Below, one piece after another: positions 1 through 7,293 of a stretch of DNA of 19,351 bases. Position 1 is the first letter of the stretch. Every line of letters starts with the position of its first letter. This DNA comes from Firmicutes bacterium UBA4881 (GTDB taxonomy: Bacteria; Bacillota; DTU065), in NCBI GenBank assembly GCA_002399235.1, contig DHDH01000001.1, positions 260,583-279,933 on the forward strand, in the 5' to 3' direction. The position numbers were made by a program, and so were the translations under genes. The notes below the pieces were generated by a model. It had not been told where the DNA came from and did no database searches. It saw only the letters and a program-made list of their open reading frames with translations.

Positions 1-762
1 AAGGAACTTTACAGAGTTACTGCTTATAATGATGGATTTTATGTAGTTATGGGTAACGAGGTTCATGTTACACCAAATGATCTATATAAAGTGCTTGAGT
101 ATGTGATGGCTGCTAATTATCCTAACTTAGAAAGAAAACTCTTGATGGCAATGGCCAAATATTACTTTCCCAATTATAGTAGGCCTCATCAACAAGCTCA
201 ATATTGGCTAAACTTTCAAGAGTTGCCAGCCCTTAGTATTGTTAATGCAAAAACTACTGTTTCCCTAGATTATAAAGATTGGGATGCTATTGCTTCTTTT
301 ATGGGATACCTAATAGAAACATACCCTAATCTTGCTTGGGAGGAAATTAAGCATCTTAGCGATGTCGAAACACTGCTCTCTACTAATCTATTCACATTGG
401 AGCAGAGCTGGCGCAAATATTTGCAGTCTAAATTTTACCTAAAATTAGCTCGTAATGAAGAGGTCTTAGTTGGACAGGATGCAGTTGGAGCTTGTCTAAT
501 AGAGAATCCAGGCGATCCGCTAAACGATGTATGTTTAGAGATATTTAACAATAATCCCCATGAAGCAACTATGGGTTATGTAACTCAGAGGTATTATGAA
601 CAGTTGAATTCAAAGACAAACGAATTAATCCGTTTTAAACTCAGTGCTCCTCAGAAGGGAGCAGAAGAGATATGGTTAATTGCTAAAATGTCTTATACTG
701 ATGCTAGTGGTAAGGAAGATGTTTGCTTATTTAGTTTACCCATCAAAATAGTTAGTATTTAA
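1..762 (+). CDS. C-terminal part of a protein with a peptidase-MA-like pattern (partial at left edge)
   Basis: The frame is open from base 1, so the gene begins outside the window and the ATG at 49 is only an internal methionine. About 253 residues are visible. The stretch around 190-450 (SRPHQQAQYW, then YKDWDAIASFMGYLIETYPN, then LFTLEQSWRKYLQ) follows the pattern seen at the C-terminus of peptidase-MA-like (gluzincin) proteins: a helix with a 'xSFxxYLxExY' core and a final 'LExxWRxYL'. The zinc motif HExxH is not in the visible part and would lie upstream. The last ~100 residues look like a beta-rich domain, which is not identified. The assignment is by pattern memory only. The gene ends just before a 21-base palindrome and is separate from the his genes. 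Confidence 0.4.
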   Translation, partial: KELYRVTAYNDGFYVVMGNEVHVTPNDLYKVLEYVMAANYPNLERKLLMAMAKYYFPNYSRPHQQAQYWLNFQELPALSIVNAKTTVSLDYKDWDAIASFMGYLIETYPNLAWEEIKHLSDVETLLSTNLFTLEQSWRKYLQSKFYLKLARNEEVLVGQDAVGACLIENPGDPLNDVCLEIFNNNPHEATMGYVTQRYYEQLNSKTNELIRFKLSAPQKGAEEIWLIAKMSYTDASGKEDVCLFSLPIKIVSI

Positions 763-766
763 GTAA

Positions 767-787
767 GTCCCCGGTTTAACCGGGGAC
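767..787 (+). terminator. Perfect palindrome after the first gene, terminator-like
   Basis: GTCCCCGGTT and AACCGGGGAC form a perfect 10-bp stem around a single central T, five bases after the stop codon. The following sequence (AATTCT) is a poor U-tract, so it could be a weak intrinsic terminator, an mRNA-stabilising hairpin or a protein site. It separates the first gene from yerC/hisZ. Confidence 0.5.
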
Positions 788-792
788 AATTC

Positions 793-821
793 TAGACACA
801 TACAGTTCAACGATTTACAGT
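793..821 (+). promoter_or_regulatory. Candidate promoter of yerC-hisZ
   Basis: TAGACA (793-798) is followed after 17 bases by TACAGT (816-821), a plausible though imperfect sigma-A promoter. The -10 lies inside the operator-like palindrome at 811-828, which fits autoregulation by the yerC product. Confidence 0.35.
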
Positions 822-828
822 AGTAAAG
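811..828 (+). promoter_or_regulatory. Candidate HisR/YerC operator upstream of yerC
   Basis: CGATTTACAGTAGTAAAG contains the inverted repeat TTTAC-AGTA-GTAAA. Aligned without gaps to the site before hisG (2491-2508), it shares CGnTTTA and GTAAAG, with all differences confined to position 3 and the five central bases. A TrpR-family regulator is encoded directly downstream. That this is its operator is an inference from the shared site and its position over the -10. Confidence 0.5.
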
Positions 829-856
829 AGTAAAAATACAAAGGGGAGTTGAGAGT

Positions 857-1162
857 ATGAGCACCTTGGAAAAGATTAAAGACGAACAGATTGATGTATT
901 GTTCCAAGCGATTTTATCTTTAGAGAATAAAGATGAGTGCTATAAGTTTTTCGAAGATATCCTTACCATTGCTGAGGTTAAGGCTATGGCTCAGCGCTTA
1001 GCTGTAGCAAGGATGCTAGAAAAAGGTGAAACCTATACAGAGATTAGTCAACAAACTGGAGCTAGTACAGCTACGATTAGTAGAGTGAAGCGTTGCTTAG
1101 TTTATGGAGCAGATGGCTACCGACTAGTTCTTAATCGTTTGAAAGAGGAGGGCATATTTTAA
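857..1162 (+). CDS. yerC: YerC/YecD-type TrpR-family transcriptional regulator (HisR-like)
   Basis: A 101-residue protein of the TrpR/YerC family, a small all-helical DNA-binding dimer. The family core is visible: an N-terminal helix with LFQAILSLENKDECYKFFED, then LTIAEVKAMAQRLAVARML, then the helix-turn-helix TYTEISQQTGASTATISRVK. The size (~100 residues) is typical. The ATG at 857 is preceded by AGGGGAG. The gene overlaps hisZ by one base (TAATG), so the two are translationally coupled. As I recall, TrpR-type regulators beside his genes in Firmicutes have been called HisR and proposed to repress histidine synthesis. The two matching palindromes at 811 and 2491 support that role here. The effector (histidine) is not visible in the sequence. 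Confidence 0.85.
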   Translation: MSTLEKIKDEQIDVLFQAILSLENKDECYKFFEDILTIAEVKAMAQRLAVARMLEKGETYTEISQQTGASTATISRVKRCLVYGADGYRLVLNRLKEEGIF

Positions 1163-2277
1163 TGAGTTTTGAGATCCCTGAGGGTACTAAGGATCTGTTA
1201 CCTGTAGAAGTGAAACTAAAAAACGAGATAGAAGCAAAATTACACAAGCAATTAAGTTCCTGGGGTTATAGACAAGTCATTACACCATCTTACGAGTATT
1301 TAACTACTTTAGCCCAAGGGGAAGAAAGTCGCTTAGATTACTTTAGTTTTATTAACGAGAGTGGGGAATCAATCGCTTTAAGGAATGATTTTACTACTCC
1401 TATAGCTAGACTTGCTAATGTAGCCTTAGCCGATGAACCTAGACCTTTACGACTTTATTATTTAGGTAATCTCTTCCGTTTACAGCGTAAAGAGCGTAAA
1501 AGAGAGTTTTGGCAAGCAGGAGCAGAATTGATTGGTGATAGATCTCCAGAAGCCGATGCCGAAGTTTTAGCTTTAGCAATGTCGTCTTTAGAAGAGCTAG
1601 GAATTCCTGGTTGGGGTTTGGATATTGGTCATAGAGGTATCTTACGAGGGATTCTTAACGATTCCAACCTCTCTATTAAAGCCAAGCAAGAAGTGGAGAA
1701 TCTATTTTTAAATAAGGATTTTGCTGAGCTCAAAGCTTTCGTTAAACGAGAAAAAACTTGCAATGATCTACTTTTACTACCAGATCTCAGGGGAGATGCC
1801 AAGATTATTAATCAAGCAGCTAAAGAGTTATCTTCACCAAGCGCAAAAATAGCACTAGCTGAGATTGAAAAGATTCTGGGAGCCCTTGCACCCTATAAAA
1901 TAAATAACATTAACATAGATTTAGCTATGGTTAAAGATCTAGCTTATTATACCGGGATGTTTTTCGAAGGGTTTGCACCTGGTTTAGCCGGAGTGATCTG
2001 TACTGGTGGACGTTACGATAAATTATTGGGTAACTTTGGCAAGGACGAACCTGCTGTAGGTTTAGCTATTGGTATTGACGAGGTCGTGGAAGTTCTAGCT
2101 ATGAAAACTAGTAAGCGTTCTGAAGCTATTCCTGATCTCTGTGTAGTCTATAGCCAAGAAAATTATACTAAGGCTATTAATATAGCAACGGAAAAACGTT
2201 TAAAAGGAGAAAGCGTTTTTATTACTTCAGACTCAAATAGTTTGCCATTAGCTAAAAAGTATTTGAAGCTTAACTAA
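1162..2277 (+). CDS. hisZ: ATP phosphoribosyltransferase regulatory subunit HisZ
   Basis: A 371-residue protein resembling the catalytic core of histidyl-tRNA synthetase. It opens with EIPEGTKDLLP, has a class II motif-2-like LYYLGNLFRLQRKERKREFWQAG, and later CTGGRYDKLLGNFG with VGLAIGIDEV. It lacks the anticodon-binding domain of a true HisRS. HisZ pairs with the short HisG to form the hetero-octameric first enzyme of histidine synthesis and carries feedback inhibition by histidine. The short 211-residue hisG in this window is exactly the form that needs HisZ. The start ATG overlaps the yerC stop, with GAGGAGG 10 bases upstream. A strong terminator follows, so hisZ is transcribed with yerC and not directly with hisG. 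Confidence 0.95.
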   Translation: MSFEIPEGTKDLLPVEVKLKNEIEAKLHKQLSSWGYRQVITPSYEYLTTLAQGEESRLDYFSFINESGESIALRNDFTTPIARLANVALADEPRPLRLYYLGNLFRLQRKERKREFWQAGAELIGDRSPEADAEVLALAMSSLEELGIPGWGLDIGHRGILRGILNDSNLSIKAKQEVENLFLNKDFAELKAFVKREKTCNDLLLLPDLRGDAKIINQAAKELSSPSAKIALAEIEKILGALAPYKINNINIDLAMVKDLAYYTGMFFEGFAPGLAGVICTGGRYDKLLGNFGKDEPAVGLAIGIDEVVEVLAMKTSKRSEAIPDLCVVYSQENYTKAINIATEKRLKGESVFITSDSNSLPLAKKYLKLN

Positions 2278-2278
2278 G

Positions 2279-2305
2279 AAGAGGAAGGTATTGCCTTCCT
2301 CTTTT
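2279..2305 (+). terminator. Intrinsic terminator after hisZ
   Basis: GAGGAAGG (2281-2288) pairs with CCTTCCTC (2294-2301) around a five-base loop. Two flanking A-T pairs and TTTT follow. It begins one base after the hisZ stop codon and isolates yerC-hisZ from hisG. Confidence 0.85.
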
Positions 2306-2366
2306 CTATAGCTAGATTTGGTTTGGTTAAGATAAACTTCCCCCGAAGCAACGAGGATTAAAAAAC

Positions 2367-2394
2367 TTTACCCATAGGTTAAATCAACTATAAT
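2367..2394 (+). promoter_or_regulatory. Possible upstream promoter of the hisG operon
   Basis: TTTACC (2367-2372), a 16-base spacer and a perfect TATAAT (2389-2394). The -10 sits between AATCAA (2382-2387) and TTGATT (2395-2400), a 6-bp inverted repeat that could be a binding site. If used, it would give a leader of about 125 bases before hisG. The -35 is weak. Confidence 0.35.
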
Positions 2395-2447
2395 TTGATT
2401 AGTGATTAAAAAGAGAGAAGATAGGGGTTAGGTCTTAATTAATATTA

Positions 2448-2476
2448 TTGACAGGAGCCTAATTGCATGGTAACAT
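2448..2476 (+). promoter_or_regulatory. Promoter of the hisG operon
   Basis: A perfect -35 TTGACA (2448-2453), a 17-base spacer and TAACAT (2471-2476). Transcription would start near 2483, about 45 bases before the hisG ATG, with the operator-like site at 2491-2508 just downstream of the start. Confidence 0.65.
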
Positions 2477-2490
2477 GTTTACAACATTAA

Positions 2491-2508
2491 CGCTTTAACA
2501 ATGTAAAG
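2491..2508 (+). promoter_or_regulatory. Candidate HisR/YerC operator upstream of hisG
   Basis: CGCTTTAACAATGTAAAG contains CTTTA-N6-TAAAG. It matches the site before yerC (811-828) at CGnTTTA and GTAAAG with the same spacing. It lies between the predicted start site and the hisG ribosome binding site, where a bound repressor would block initiation or early elongation. Confidence 0.5.
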
Positions 2509-2527
2509 CAACAAAGGAGAACTTCTC

Positions 2528-3163
2528 ATGCTGACAATAGCCTTACCTAAAGGTAGATTAATGGATAAAGCCTTGGAACTTTTTCAAAGATCGGGTCTAG
2601 TGCAAAATATTGACTTTGCCGAATCGAGAAAACTTATTATTGAAGACAAAGAAGCTGGTTTTCGTTATATTTTAGCCAAACCTTTTGATGTACCTACATA
2701 TGTAGAATACGGAGCTGCAGATATTGGTGTAGTAGGTAAAGATGTTTTAAAAGAAAATGCTAGGGCCGTCTATGAGTTATTAGATTTAGCTATTGGTCGG
2801 TGTAGGATGATTGTAGCTGTGAAAGAAGGTTCTGGTTTAGAAAAAGTTCAGGAACTAGGATTTAGTGCAAAAGTAGCTAGTAAATACCCTAGGGTTACCA
2901 AAGAGTTTTTTAGATCACACGGAATTCAATCTGAGATAATCGAATTAAATGGTTCAATCGAATTAGCGCCAATAGTAGATCTAGCTGATGCTATTGTTGA
3001 TATTACGGAAACAGGACGTACTATAGAAGAAAATGGTTTAAAAATTATCGGCGAAGTTTTTCCCATCTCTGCTAGACTCATCGCTAATCAAGCTAGTTAT
3101 AAGATCCACTACCCCGAATTACGGAGAATTGTCAAATCATTAGAGGAGGTAGTTTCATGTTAA
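2528..3163 (+). CDS. hisG: ATP phosphoribosyltransferase catalytic subunit, short form
   Basis: HisG condenses ATP with PRPP to N1-(5'-phosphoribosyl)-ATP, the first and committed step of histidine synthesis. The 211 residues match the short form, which lacks the C-terminal regulatory domain and depends on HisZ. Visible features are the N-terminal LTIALPKGRLMDKAL, the DIGVVGKDVL segment, KYPRVTKEFFRSHG, and the PRPP-binding loop DITETGRTIEENGLK. The ATG at 2528 has AAAGGAGA upstream. It is the first gene of a tightly packed operon with its own promoter. Its end overlaps the hisD start by seven bases. Confidence 0.97.
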   Translation: MLTIALPKGRLMDKALELFQRSGLVQNIDFAESRKLIIEDKEAGFRYILAKPFDVPTYVEYGAADIGVVGKDVLKENARAVYELLDLAIGRCRMIVAVKEGSGLEKVQELGFSAKVASKYPRVTKEFFRSHGIQSEIIELNGSIELAPIVDLADAIVDITETGRTIEENGLKIIGEVFPISARLIANQASYKIHYPELRRIVKSLEEVVSC

Positions 3164-4482
3164 TACCTATACTAAGTGTAGAAAATAAAGAAGACTACTT
3201 GAACAGATTAAAAAGGCCTGATCTTGGGGAATTAGCAGATTCCCTACCTTCTTCTTCAGTGACAATTCCGCTCTTTGGGCGAGCAATGAAACCTGAAGAA
3301 ACGGTTAGAGCTATTATAAAAAAAGTGAAAGATGAAAAGGACCAAGGCGTTAAGGAGATTGCTAAAGTTTTAGATAATTTTACTGGTGAGAGTTTGATCT
3401 ATAGACCTTCGGAAAAAGCTTATAAGAAGGTAAGTTCCGAGTTTATATCAGCTCTTAGAACCAGTATCGCCAGGATAAAAAGTTTTCATCAGAAACAGTT
3501 ACCCCAGAGTTTTTTTACTGAGGAAGAAGGTATAACTTTAGGTTGGCGTATTAGACCAGTAAAAAGAGCTGGTTTATATGTACCAGGTGGAACAGCACCT
3601 TTAGTTTCTTCCTTGTTAATGACAGCAATCCCAGCGCTAGTAGCAGGTGTTAGTGAAATAATTGTAGCTACACCTACAAAAGAAGCTGGTTTAGCTCCAG
3701 AGATTGAAGTAGCAGCGTTAGAATTGGGTATAAACCATATTCTACCTGTTGGGGGAGCTCAAGCTATAGCTGCCCTTGCTTATGGTACAGAGAGTACGCC
3801 TAAGGTTGATGTGATTGCTGGACCTGGCAATCTCTTTGTAACCTTAGCTAAAAAAGAAGTTTATGGTACTGTTGGGATCGATATGCTAGCAGGGCCTAGT
3901 GAAATCTTAGTTATCGCTGACGAAAAAGCAGACCCTAAATTGCTAGCAGCTGATCTCCTTTCACAAGCGGAACATGATAAAGAAGCAGCAGCTATTCTCA
4001 TTACAACCAGTAAAGAGATAGCTGTAAACGTGGTTGGGGAATTAGAAAGACAACTAGAACAATTACCCAGAAAAGAATACGCCTTAGCTTCTCTGAAAAA
4101 TCATGGCGCAGCTATTGTTGTTCCTAACTTACAAACTGCCGCAGTTATAGCTAATGAAATTGCTCCAGAACATCTTGAGGTACAGGTAGCTAATATAGAC
4201 GAAGTACTACCCTACTTAGAAAATGCAGGAGCGATCTTTTTAGGTTCTTTTGCTTCCGAGCCTTTAGGAGACTATATTTTGGGGCCTAATCATGTGTTAC
4301 CAACTTCTGGTACAGCAAGGTTTGCTTCTCCACTTTCGGTAAATACATTTATAAAAGCTTCTAGCTTACTAAAGGTTAACAAAACAGGTTATGAGAAAGT
4401 AGGCCCTTCGGCTGCTATTCTTGCTGAAGTAGAAGGCTTAAGAGCGCACCAAGAAGCGGTTTTAAGGAGGCAAGAACTATGA
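3157..4482 (+). CDS. hisD: Histidinol dehydrogenase
   Basis: HisD performs the last two steps of the pathway, oxidising L-histidinol to L-histidine with two NAD+ and using a zinc ion. The protein is 441 residues, close to the usual ~430. Expected family signatures are present: YVPGGTAPLVSSLLM, GGAQAIAALAYGT, VDVIAGPGNLFVT, the zinc-region LSQAEHDKEA, the catalytic APEHLEVQ pair, GDYILGPNHVLPTSGTARF and a C-terminal RAHQEAV histidine. All catalytic and metal positions I can identify are retained. It overlaps hisG by seven bases and hisB by four (ATGA). The SD GAGGAGG lies inside the end of hisG. Confidence 0.97.
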   Translation: MLIPILSVENKEDYLNRLKRPDLGELADSLPSSSVTIPLFGRAMKPEETVRAIIKKVKDEKDQGVKEIAKVLDNFTGESLIYRPSEKAYKKVSSEFISALRTSIARIKSFHQKQLPQSFFTEEEGITLGWRIRPVKRAGLYVPGGTAPLVSSLLMTAIPALVAGVSEIIVATPTKEAGLAPEIEVAALELGINHILPVGGAQAIAALAYGTESTPKVDVIAGPGNLFVTLAKKEVYGTVGIDMLAGPSEILVIADEKADPKLLAADLLSQAEHDKEAAAILITTSKEIAVNVVGELERQLEQLPRKEYALASLKNHGAAIVVPNLQTAAVIANEIAPEHLEVQVANIDEVLPYLENAGAIFLGSFASEPLGDYILGPNHVLPTSGTARFASPLSVNTFIKASSLLKVNKTGYEKVGPSAAILAEVEGLRAHQEAVLRRQEL

Positions 4483-5060
4483 GAAAGGCAGAGATAAAGA
4501 GGCAGAGTTTAGAGAGTGATGTTAGAGTTTTAATTGATCTAGATGGTAACGGTAAAGCAAAAGTTAAAACAGGTATAGGCTTTTTTGATCATATGTTATC
4601 TTTACTGGCTTTTCACGCAAAGCTTGATCTAGAGGTAGAGGCAAGAGGTGACCTTTTTGTAGATGATCATCACACAGTAGAAGATATTGGGATCGTCTTT
4701 GGTCAGGCTTTGAAAGAAGCTTTAGGTGACCGTAAAGGGATAGTTCGATATGGCTCTTTCCTCTTACCAATGGATGAAGTCCTAGCAAGAGCAGTTTTGG
4801 ACATTTCTGGGCGCTCTAATCTTGTCTACCGAGTTAAGTTTACCAATGAACGGATTGGTGAACTAGCTACTGAGATGATTAAAGAGTTTTTCCAAGCTGT
4901 AGTGAATCAAGCTGGGTTAACTTTACATCTAGAAGTTTTCTATGGAGAAAATAATCACCATATAGCTGAAGCTATATTTAAAGCTTTTGGGCGAGCCCTA
5001 CAACAAGCTTTTAGACAAGAAGGGACAGATATACCTTCTAGTAAAGGCCTTCTAGACTGA
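4479..5060 (+). CDS. hisB: Imidazoleglycerol-phosphate dehydratase
   Basis: HisB dehydrates imidazole-glycerol phosphate to imidazole-acetol phosphate. The 193-residue length is that of the monofunctional enzyme; there is no fused histidinol-phosphatase domain. Both halves of the duplicated metal-binding fold are seen: GIGFFDHMLSLLAFH, then DDHHTVEDIG and NNHHIAEAIFKAFGRAL, the paired HHxxE motifs that hold two manganese ions. The gene overlaps hisD (ATGA) and is followed only 13 bases later by hisA. In many his operons hisH lies in exactly this gap, and here it is missing. The aminotransferase hisC and a histidinol phosphatase are also not in the window. Confidence 0.97.
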   Translation: MRKAEIKRQSLESDVRVLIDLDGNGKAKVKTGIGFFDHMLSLLAFHAKLDLEVEARGDLFVDDHHTVEDIGIVFGQALKEALGDRKGIVRYGSFLLPMDEVLARAVLDISGRSNLVYRVKFTNERIGELATEMIKEFFQAVVNQAGLTLHLEVFYGENNHHIAEAIFKAFGRALQQAFRQEGTDIPSSKGLLD

Positions 5061-5073
5061 AGGAGGGGACGAA

Positions 5074-5781
5074 GTGCTATTAATTCCAGCTATAGATTTA
5101 AGAAAAGGAAAGACGGTACGACTAATACAAGGGGATTATGAGAAGGAAACAGATTATGGTCACGAGCCACTTGATTTAGCGAAACAATTCCAAGATACCG
5201 GAGCTAAGCGTATTCATATAGTTGATTTAGATGGAGCTAAAGGTGATGGTTCTAATCGCCAAGCGATTATTAATATTGCTAGTAAATTAACCGCCACAGT
5301 TGATACTGGTGGCGGAATTCGGACCATGTTAGACATTGAGGAGTTAATAACTGGCGGAGTGCAAAAGGTAGTCCTTGGTACTATAGCGGTTGAAAATCCT
5401 CAACTGGTCAAAGACGCAGTAAAGCGTTATAGAGACAAGATTAGTGTTGGTGTAGATGCTTTATCTGGCCTGGTAAAGGTTAAAGGTTGGTTAGAAAGCA
5501 CACCAGTTAAGGCAGATATTTTAATTAGGCAAATGGTTGATTTCGGTGTACAAGAGATCATTTATACAGATATTGATAGAGATGGAACTCTAACTGGGCC
5601 TAATTACGAGGCTTTAGAAAGATTGGTTAATTTACCTGTGAACATTATAGCCTCAGGTGGAGTAGCTTCACTAGCAGATTTAGAGAAACTGCGAAAATTA
5701 CCTCTCTATGGAGTAATAGTAGGCAAAGCCTTATATGAGGGGACATTTTCACTGGAAGAGGCTTTGGAGGTTTTCAAATGA
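5074..5781 (+). CDS. hisA: ProFAR isomerase (HisA)
   Basis: HisA is the (beta/alpha)8 barrel that isomerises ProFAR to PRFAR. The 235-residue protein has the N-terminal catalytic aspartate in LLIPAIDLRKGKTVRL, the phosphate-binding DTGGGIRT and ASGGVAS loops, the second aspartate in ISVGVDAL, and IYTDIDRDGTLTGPN. It starts with GTG at 5074, preceded by AGGAGGGG. Its stop overlaps the hisF start (ATGA). It is homologous to the HisF half of the next protein, the well-known paralogous barrel pair. Confidence 0.96.
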   Translation: MLLIPAIDLRKGKTVRLIQGDYEKETDYGHEPLDLAKQFQDTGAKRIHIVDLDGAKGDGSNRQAIINIASKLTATVDTGGGIRTMLDIEELITGGVQKVVLGTIAVENPQLVKDAVKRYRDKISVGVDALSGLVKVKGWLESTPVKADILIRQMVDFGVQEIIYTDIDRDGTLTGPNYEALERLVNLPVNIIASGGVASLADLEKLRKLPLYGVIVGKALYEGTFSLEEALEVFK

Positions 5782-7139
5782 AGGTAAAAAAGATCATTCC
5801 CTGTTTGGATTTTAAAAATGGCCGTGTTGTTAAAGGGGAAAAGTTTACTAATTTAAAAGATGCTGGAGATCCTGTAAAGTTAGCTAGACAGTATGCCGAA
5901 GCTGGTGCAGATGAACTGGTTTTCCTTGATATATCTGCGACTAATGAATCGAGAGGAACTGTATTAGGTTATGTCGAGGAGATTTCAAAAGTTAGTTCGA
6001 TTCCATTAACTGTAGGTGGAGGGATACGTGATCTTCGGGATATAGAAGCAGTTTTAGCTAAGGGAGCCACTAAAGTGGCAATTAATAGTGCTGCAGTGAA
6101 AAATCCTGAACTAATAGACCAAGCTGCTAAAGAGTTTGGTAGCGATAAGATTGTCGTAGCTATAGATGTAGTTAAAGCTAACAATAGCTGGCTAGTAGTA
6201 ACCCATGGTGGGAACTTAGTAACTAAACTAGATGCAATCGAATGGGCTAAAGAAGTAGAAAAACGAGGTGCTGGCTCTTTGTTAGTTACTAGTAAAGATG
6301 CAGATGGAGCCAAAGCGGGTTATGATTTAGAACTAATTCGTCATCTTAAAGTAAAAGTCAAGATTCCTCTAATCGCTTCTGGAGGTGCAGGTTGTTTAGA
6401 GCATCTCAAAGAAGGGGCTAAAGCTGGAGCAGATGGTTTACTTGCTGCTTCTATTTTCCATTTTGGCGAAGTTTCAATCCAAGAATGCAAGGAATACTTA
6501 GCTTTAAGTGGTTTTGCCGTATCACCAGTTAAACTAGAACCGAAATTTGATGAAAAAGGGTTAGTTGTTGCTATTGCAGTGGACGCGCAAGATGGAACAG
6601 TCTTGATGCAGGCATATATGAATAAAGAAGCTTGGGACCTGACGATTAAAACTGGTCGAGCAACTTATTTTAGTCGTAGTAGACAGAAGATATGGGTTAA
6701 AGGCGAAGAAAGTGGCCATAGACAAATGGTCAAAGAGATACGCCTCGATTGTGATCGCGACAGTGTCTTATTAATTGTGGAGCAGACTGGCGCTGCTTGT
6801 CATACTAACAATCGCTCTTGTTTTTACACACCAGTATTTGGTAATAATAGTCCGCATATGGGTACTTTACTGACCAATTTACAAAAGACTATTCATGAGA
6901 GAAGAGAAAACCCTGTTAGTGGATCCTATACTAATTATCTGTTTGAGAAAGGTCTAGATAAAATATTAAAAAAAGTTGGCGAAGAGAGTTCAGAGGTAAT
7001 TATTGCTGCCAAAAATAAGGTAAAAGAGGAGATCGTCTACGAAACAGCTGACCTTCTTTATCATTTGAGTGTTCTTTTGGAAGAAAGAGGTTTAGGGTGG
7101 AACGATATTGCTTTAGAATTATCGAAACGAGAAAAATAA
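5778..7139 (+). CDS. hisF-hisIE: Fused HisF-HisIE: IGP synthase cyclase subunit + PRA-CH / PRA-PH
   Basis: A 453-residue single reading frame with three enzymatic parts. Residues 1-~250 are HisF (cyclase of imidazole-glycerol-phosphate synthase) with catalytic D11 (IIPCLDF) and D130 (VVAIDV), plus D176. Residues ~258-360 are HisI, phosphoribosyl-AMP cyclohydrolase: VLMQAYMNKEAWDLT, SRSRQKIWVKGEESGH, DCDRD and ACHTNNRSCF zinc cysteines. Residues ~365-453 are HisE, the pyrophosphohydrolase: GLDKILKKVGEESSEVIIAAK and ETADLLYHLSVLL. HisIE fusions are common, but a HisF joined to HisIE is not the usual form. Compared with Thermotoga HisF numbering, which aligns without gaps through residue ~183, R5 is K, D98 is T, E167 is S and T178 is A, all at or near the HisH interface or the loop after it. 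No hisH is nearby. Confidence 0.93.
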   Translation: MKVKKIIPCLDFKNGRVVKGEKFTNLKDAGDPVKLARQYAEAGADELVFLDISATNESRGTVLGYVEEISKVSSIPLTVGGGIRDLRDIEAVLAKGATKVAINSAAVKNPELIDQAAKEFGSDKIVVAIDVVKANNSWLVVTHGGNLVTKLDAIEWAKEVEKRGAGSLLVTSKDADGAKAGYDLELIRHLKVKVKIPLIASGGAGCLEHLKEGAKAGADGLLAASIFHFGEVSIQECKEYLALSGFAVSPVKLEPKFDEKGLVVAIAVDAQDGTVLMQAYMNKEAWDLTIKTGRATYFSRSRQKIWVKGEESGHRQMVKEIRLDCDRDSVLLIVEQTGAACHTNNRSCFYTPVFGNNSPHMGTLLTNLQKTIHERRENPVSGSYTNYLFEKGLDKILKKVGEESSEVIIAAKNKVKEEIVYETADLLYHLSVLLEERGLGWNDIALELSKREK

Positions 7140-7141
7140 AT

Positions 7142-7171
7142 AAACGCTCGGTGTATACCGAGCGTTTATTT
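7142..7171 (+). terminator. Terminator of the his operon
   Basis: AAACGCTCGGT (7142-7152) pairs perfectly with ACCGAGCGTTT (7157-7167) around a GTAT loop, three bases after the hisIE stop. The T-tract (TTTATTT) is moderate. A similar AAACGCTC / GCGTTT hairpin stands at the equivalent place before the second repeat unit (7561-7595). Confidence 0.8.
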
Positions 7172-7174
7172 ATG

Positions 7175-7286
7175 GAAGGACTGGGTACTTGGCGGGCGCT
7201 AGGTAGGTGGCACTACCTATCTACCCAGATACCTTCATTATGGGTGGAGGGTGTTGGGGGTTAGTATAAAAACATAAGATAAGTTC
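7175..7286 (+). ncRNA. Repeat element A, copy 1 (predicted structured RNA)
   Basis: The first copy of a ~110-base element repeated at 7603-7714. Predicted fold: GAAGG (7175-7179) with CCTTC (7232-7236); CTGGGT (7181-7186) with ACCCAG (7223-7228); and an inner AGGTAG (7201-7206) with CTACCT (7213-7218) around GTGGCA. A G-rich single-stranded run follows (GGGTGGAGGGTGTTGGGGG, 7242-7260), then a conserved ACATAAGATAAGTTC. The middle stem changes to CTGAGT/ACTCAG in copy 2, a compensated exchange, which argues for a functional RNA fold. There is no coding sequence with a ribosome binding site. I do not recognise it as any known riboswitch or small RNA. The plus strand as the RNA strand is inferred from G-U pairs in element B. 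Confidence 0.6.
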
Positions 7287-7293
7287 GGGCTTG

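Noticed and set aside
2366..2384. A third operator-like site, TTTA...TAAA with CC/GG inside, before hisG.
   Set aside because: The spacer is nine bases instead of six, and the flanking CGn and GTAAAG are missing, so it does not match the other two sites.
7242..7260. GGGTGG in the array as part of a T-box leader.
   Set aside because: The conserved T-box antiterminator bulge (TGGNACCGCG) and a specifier-loop arrangement are absent, and no aminoacyl-tRNA synthetase or amino-acid gene follows.
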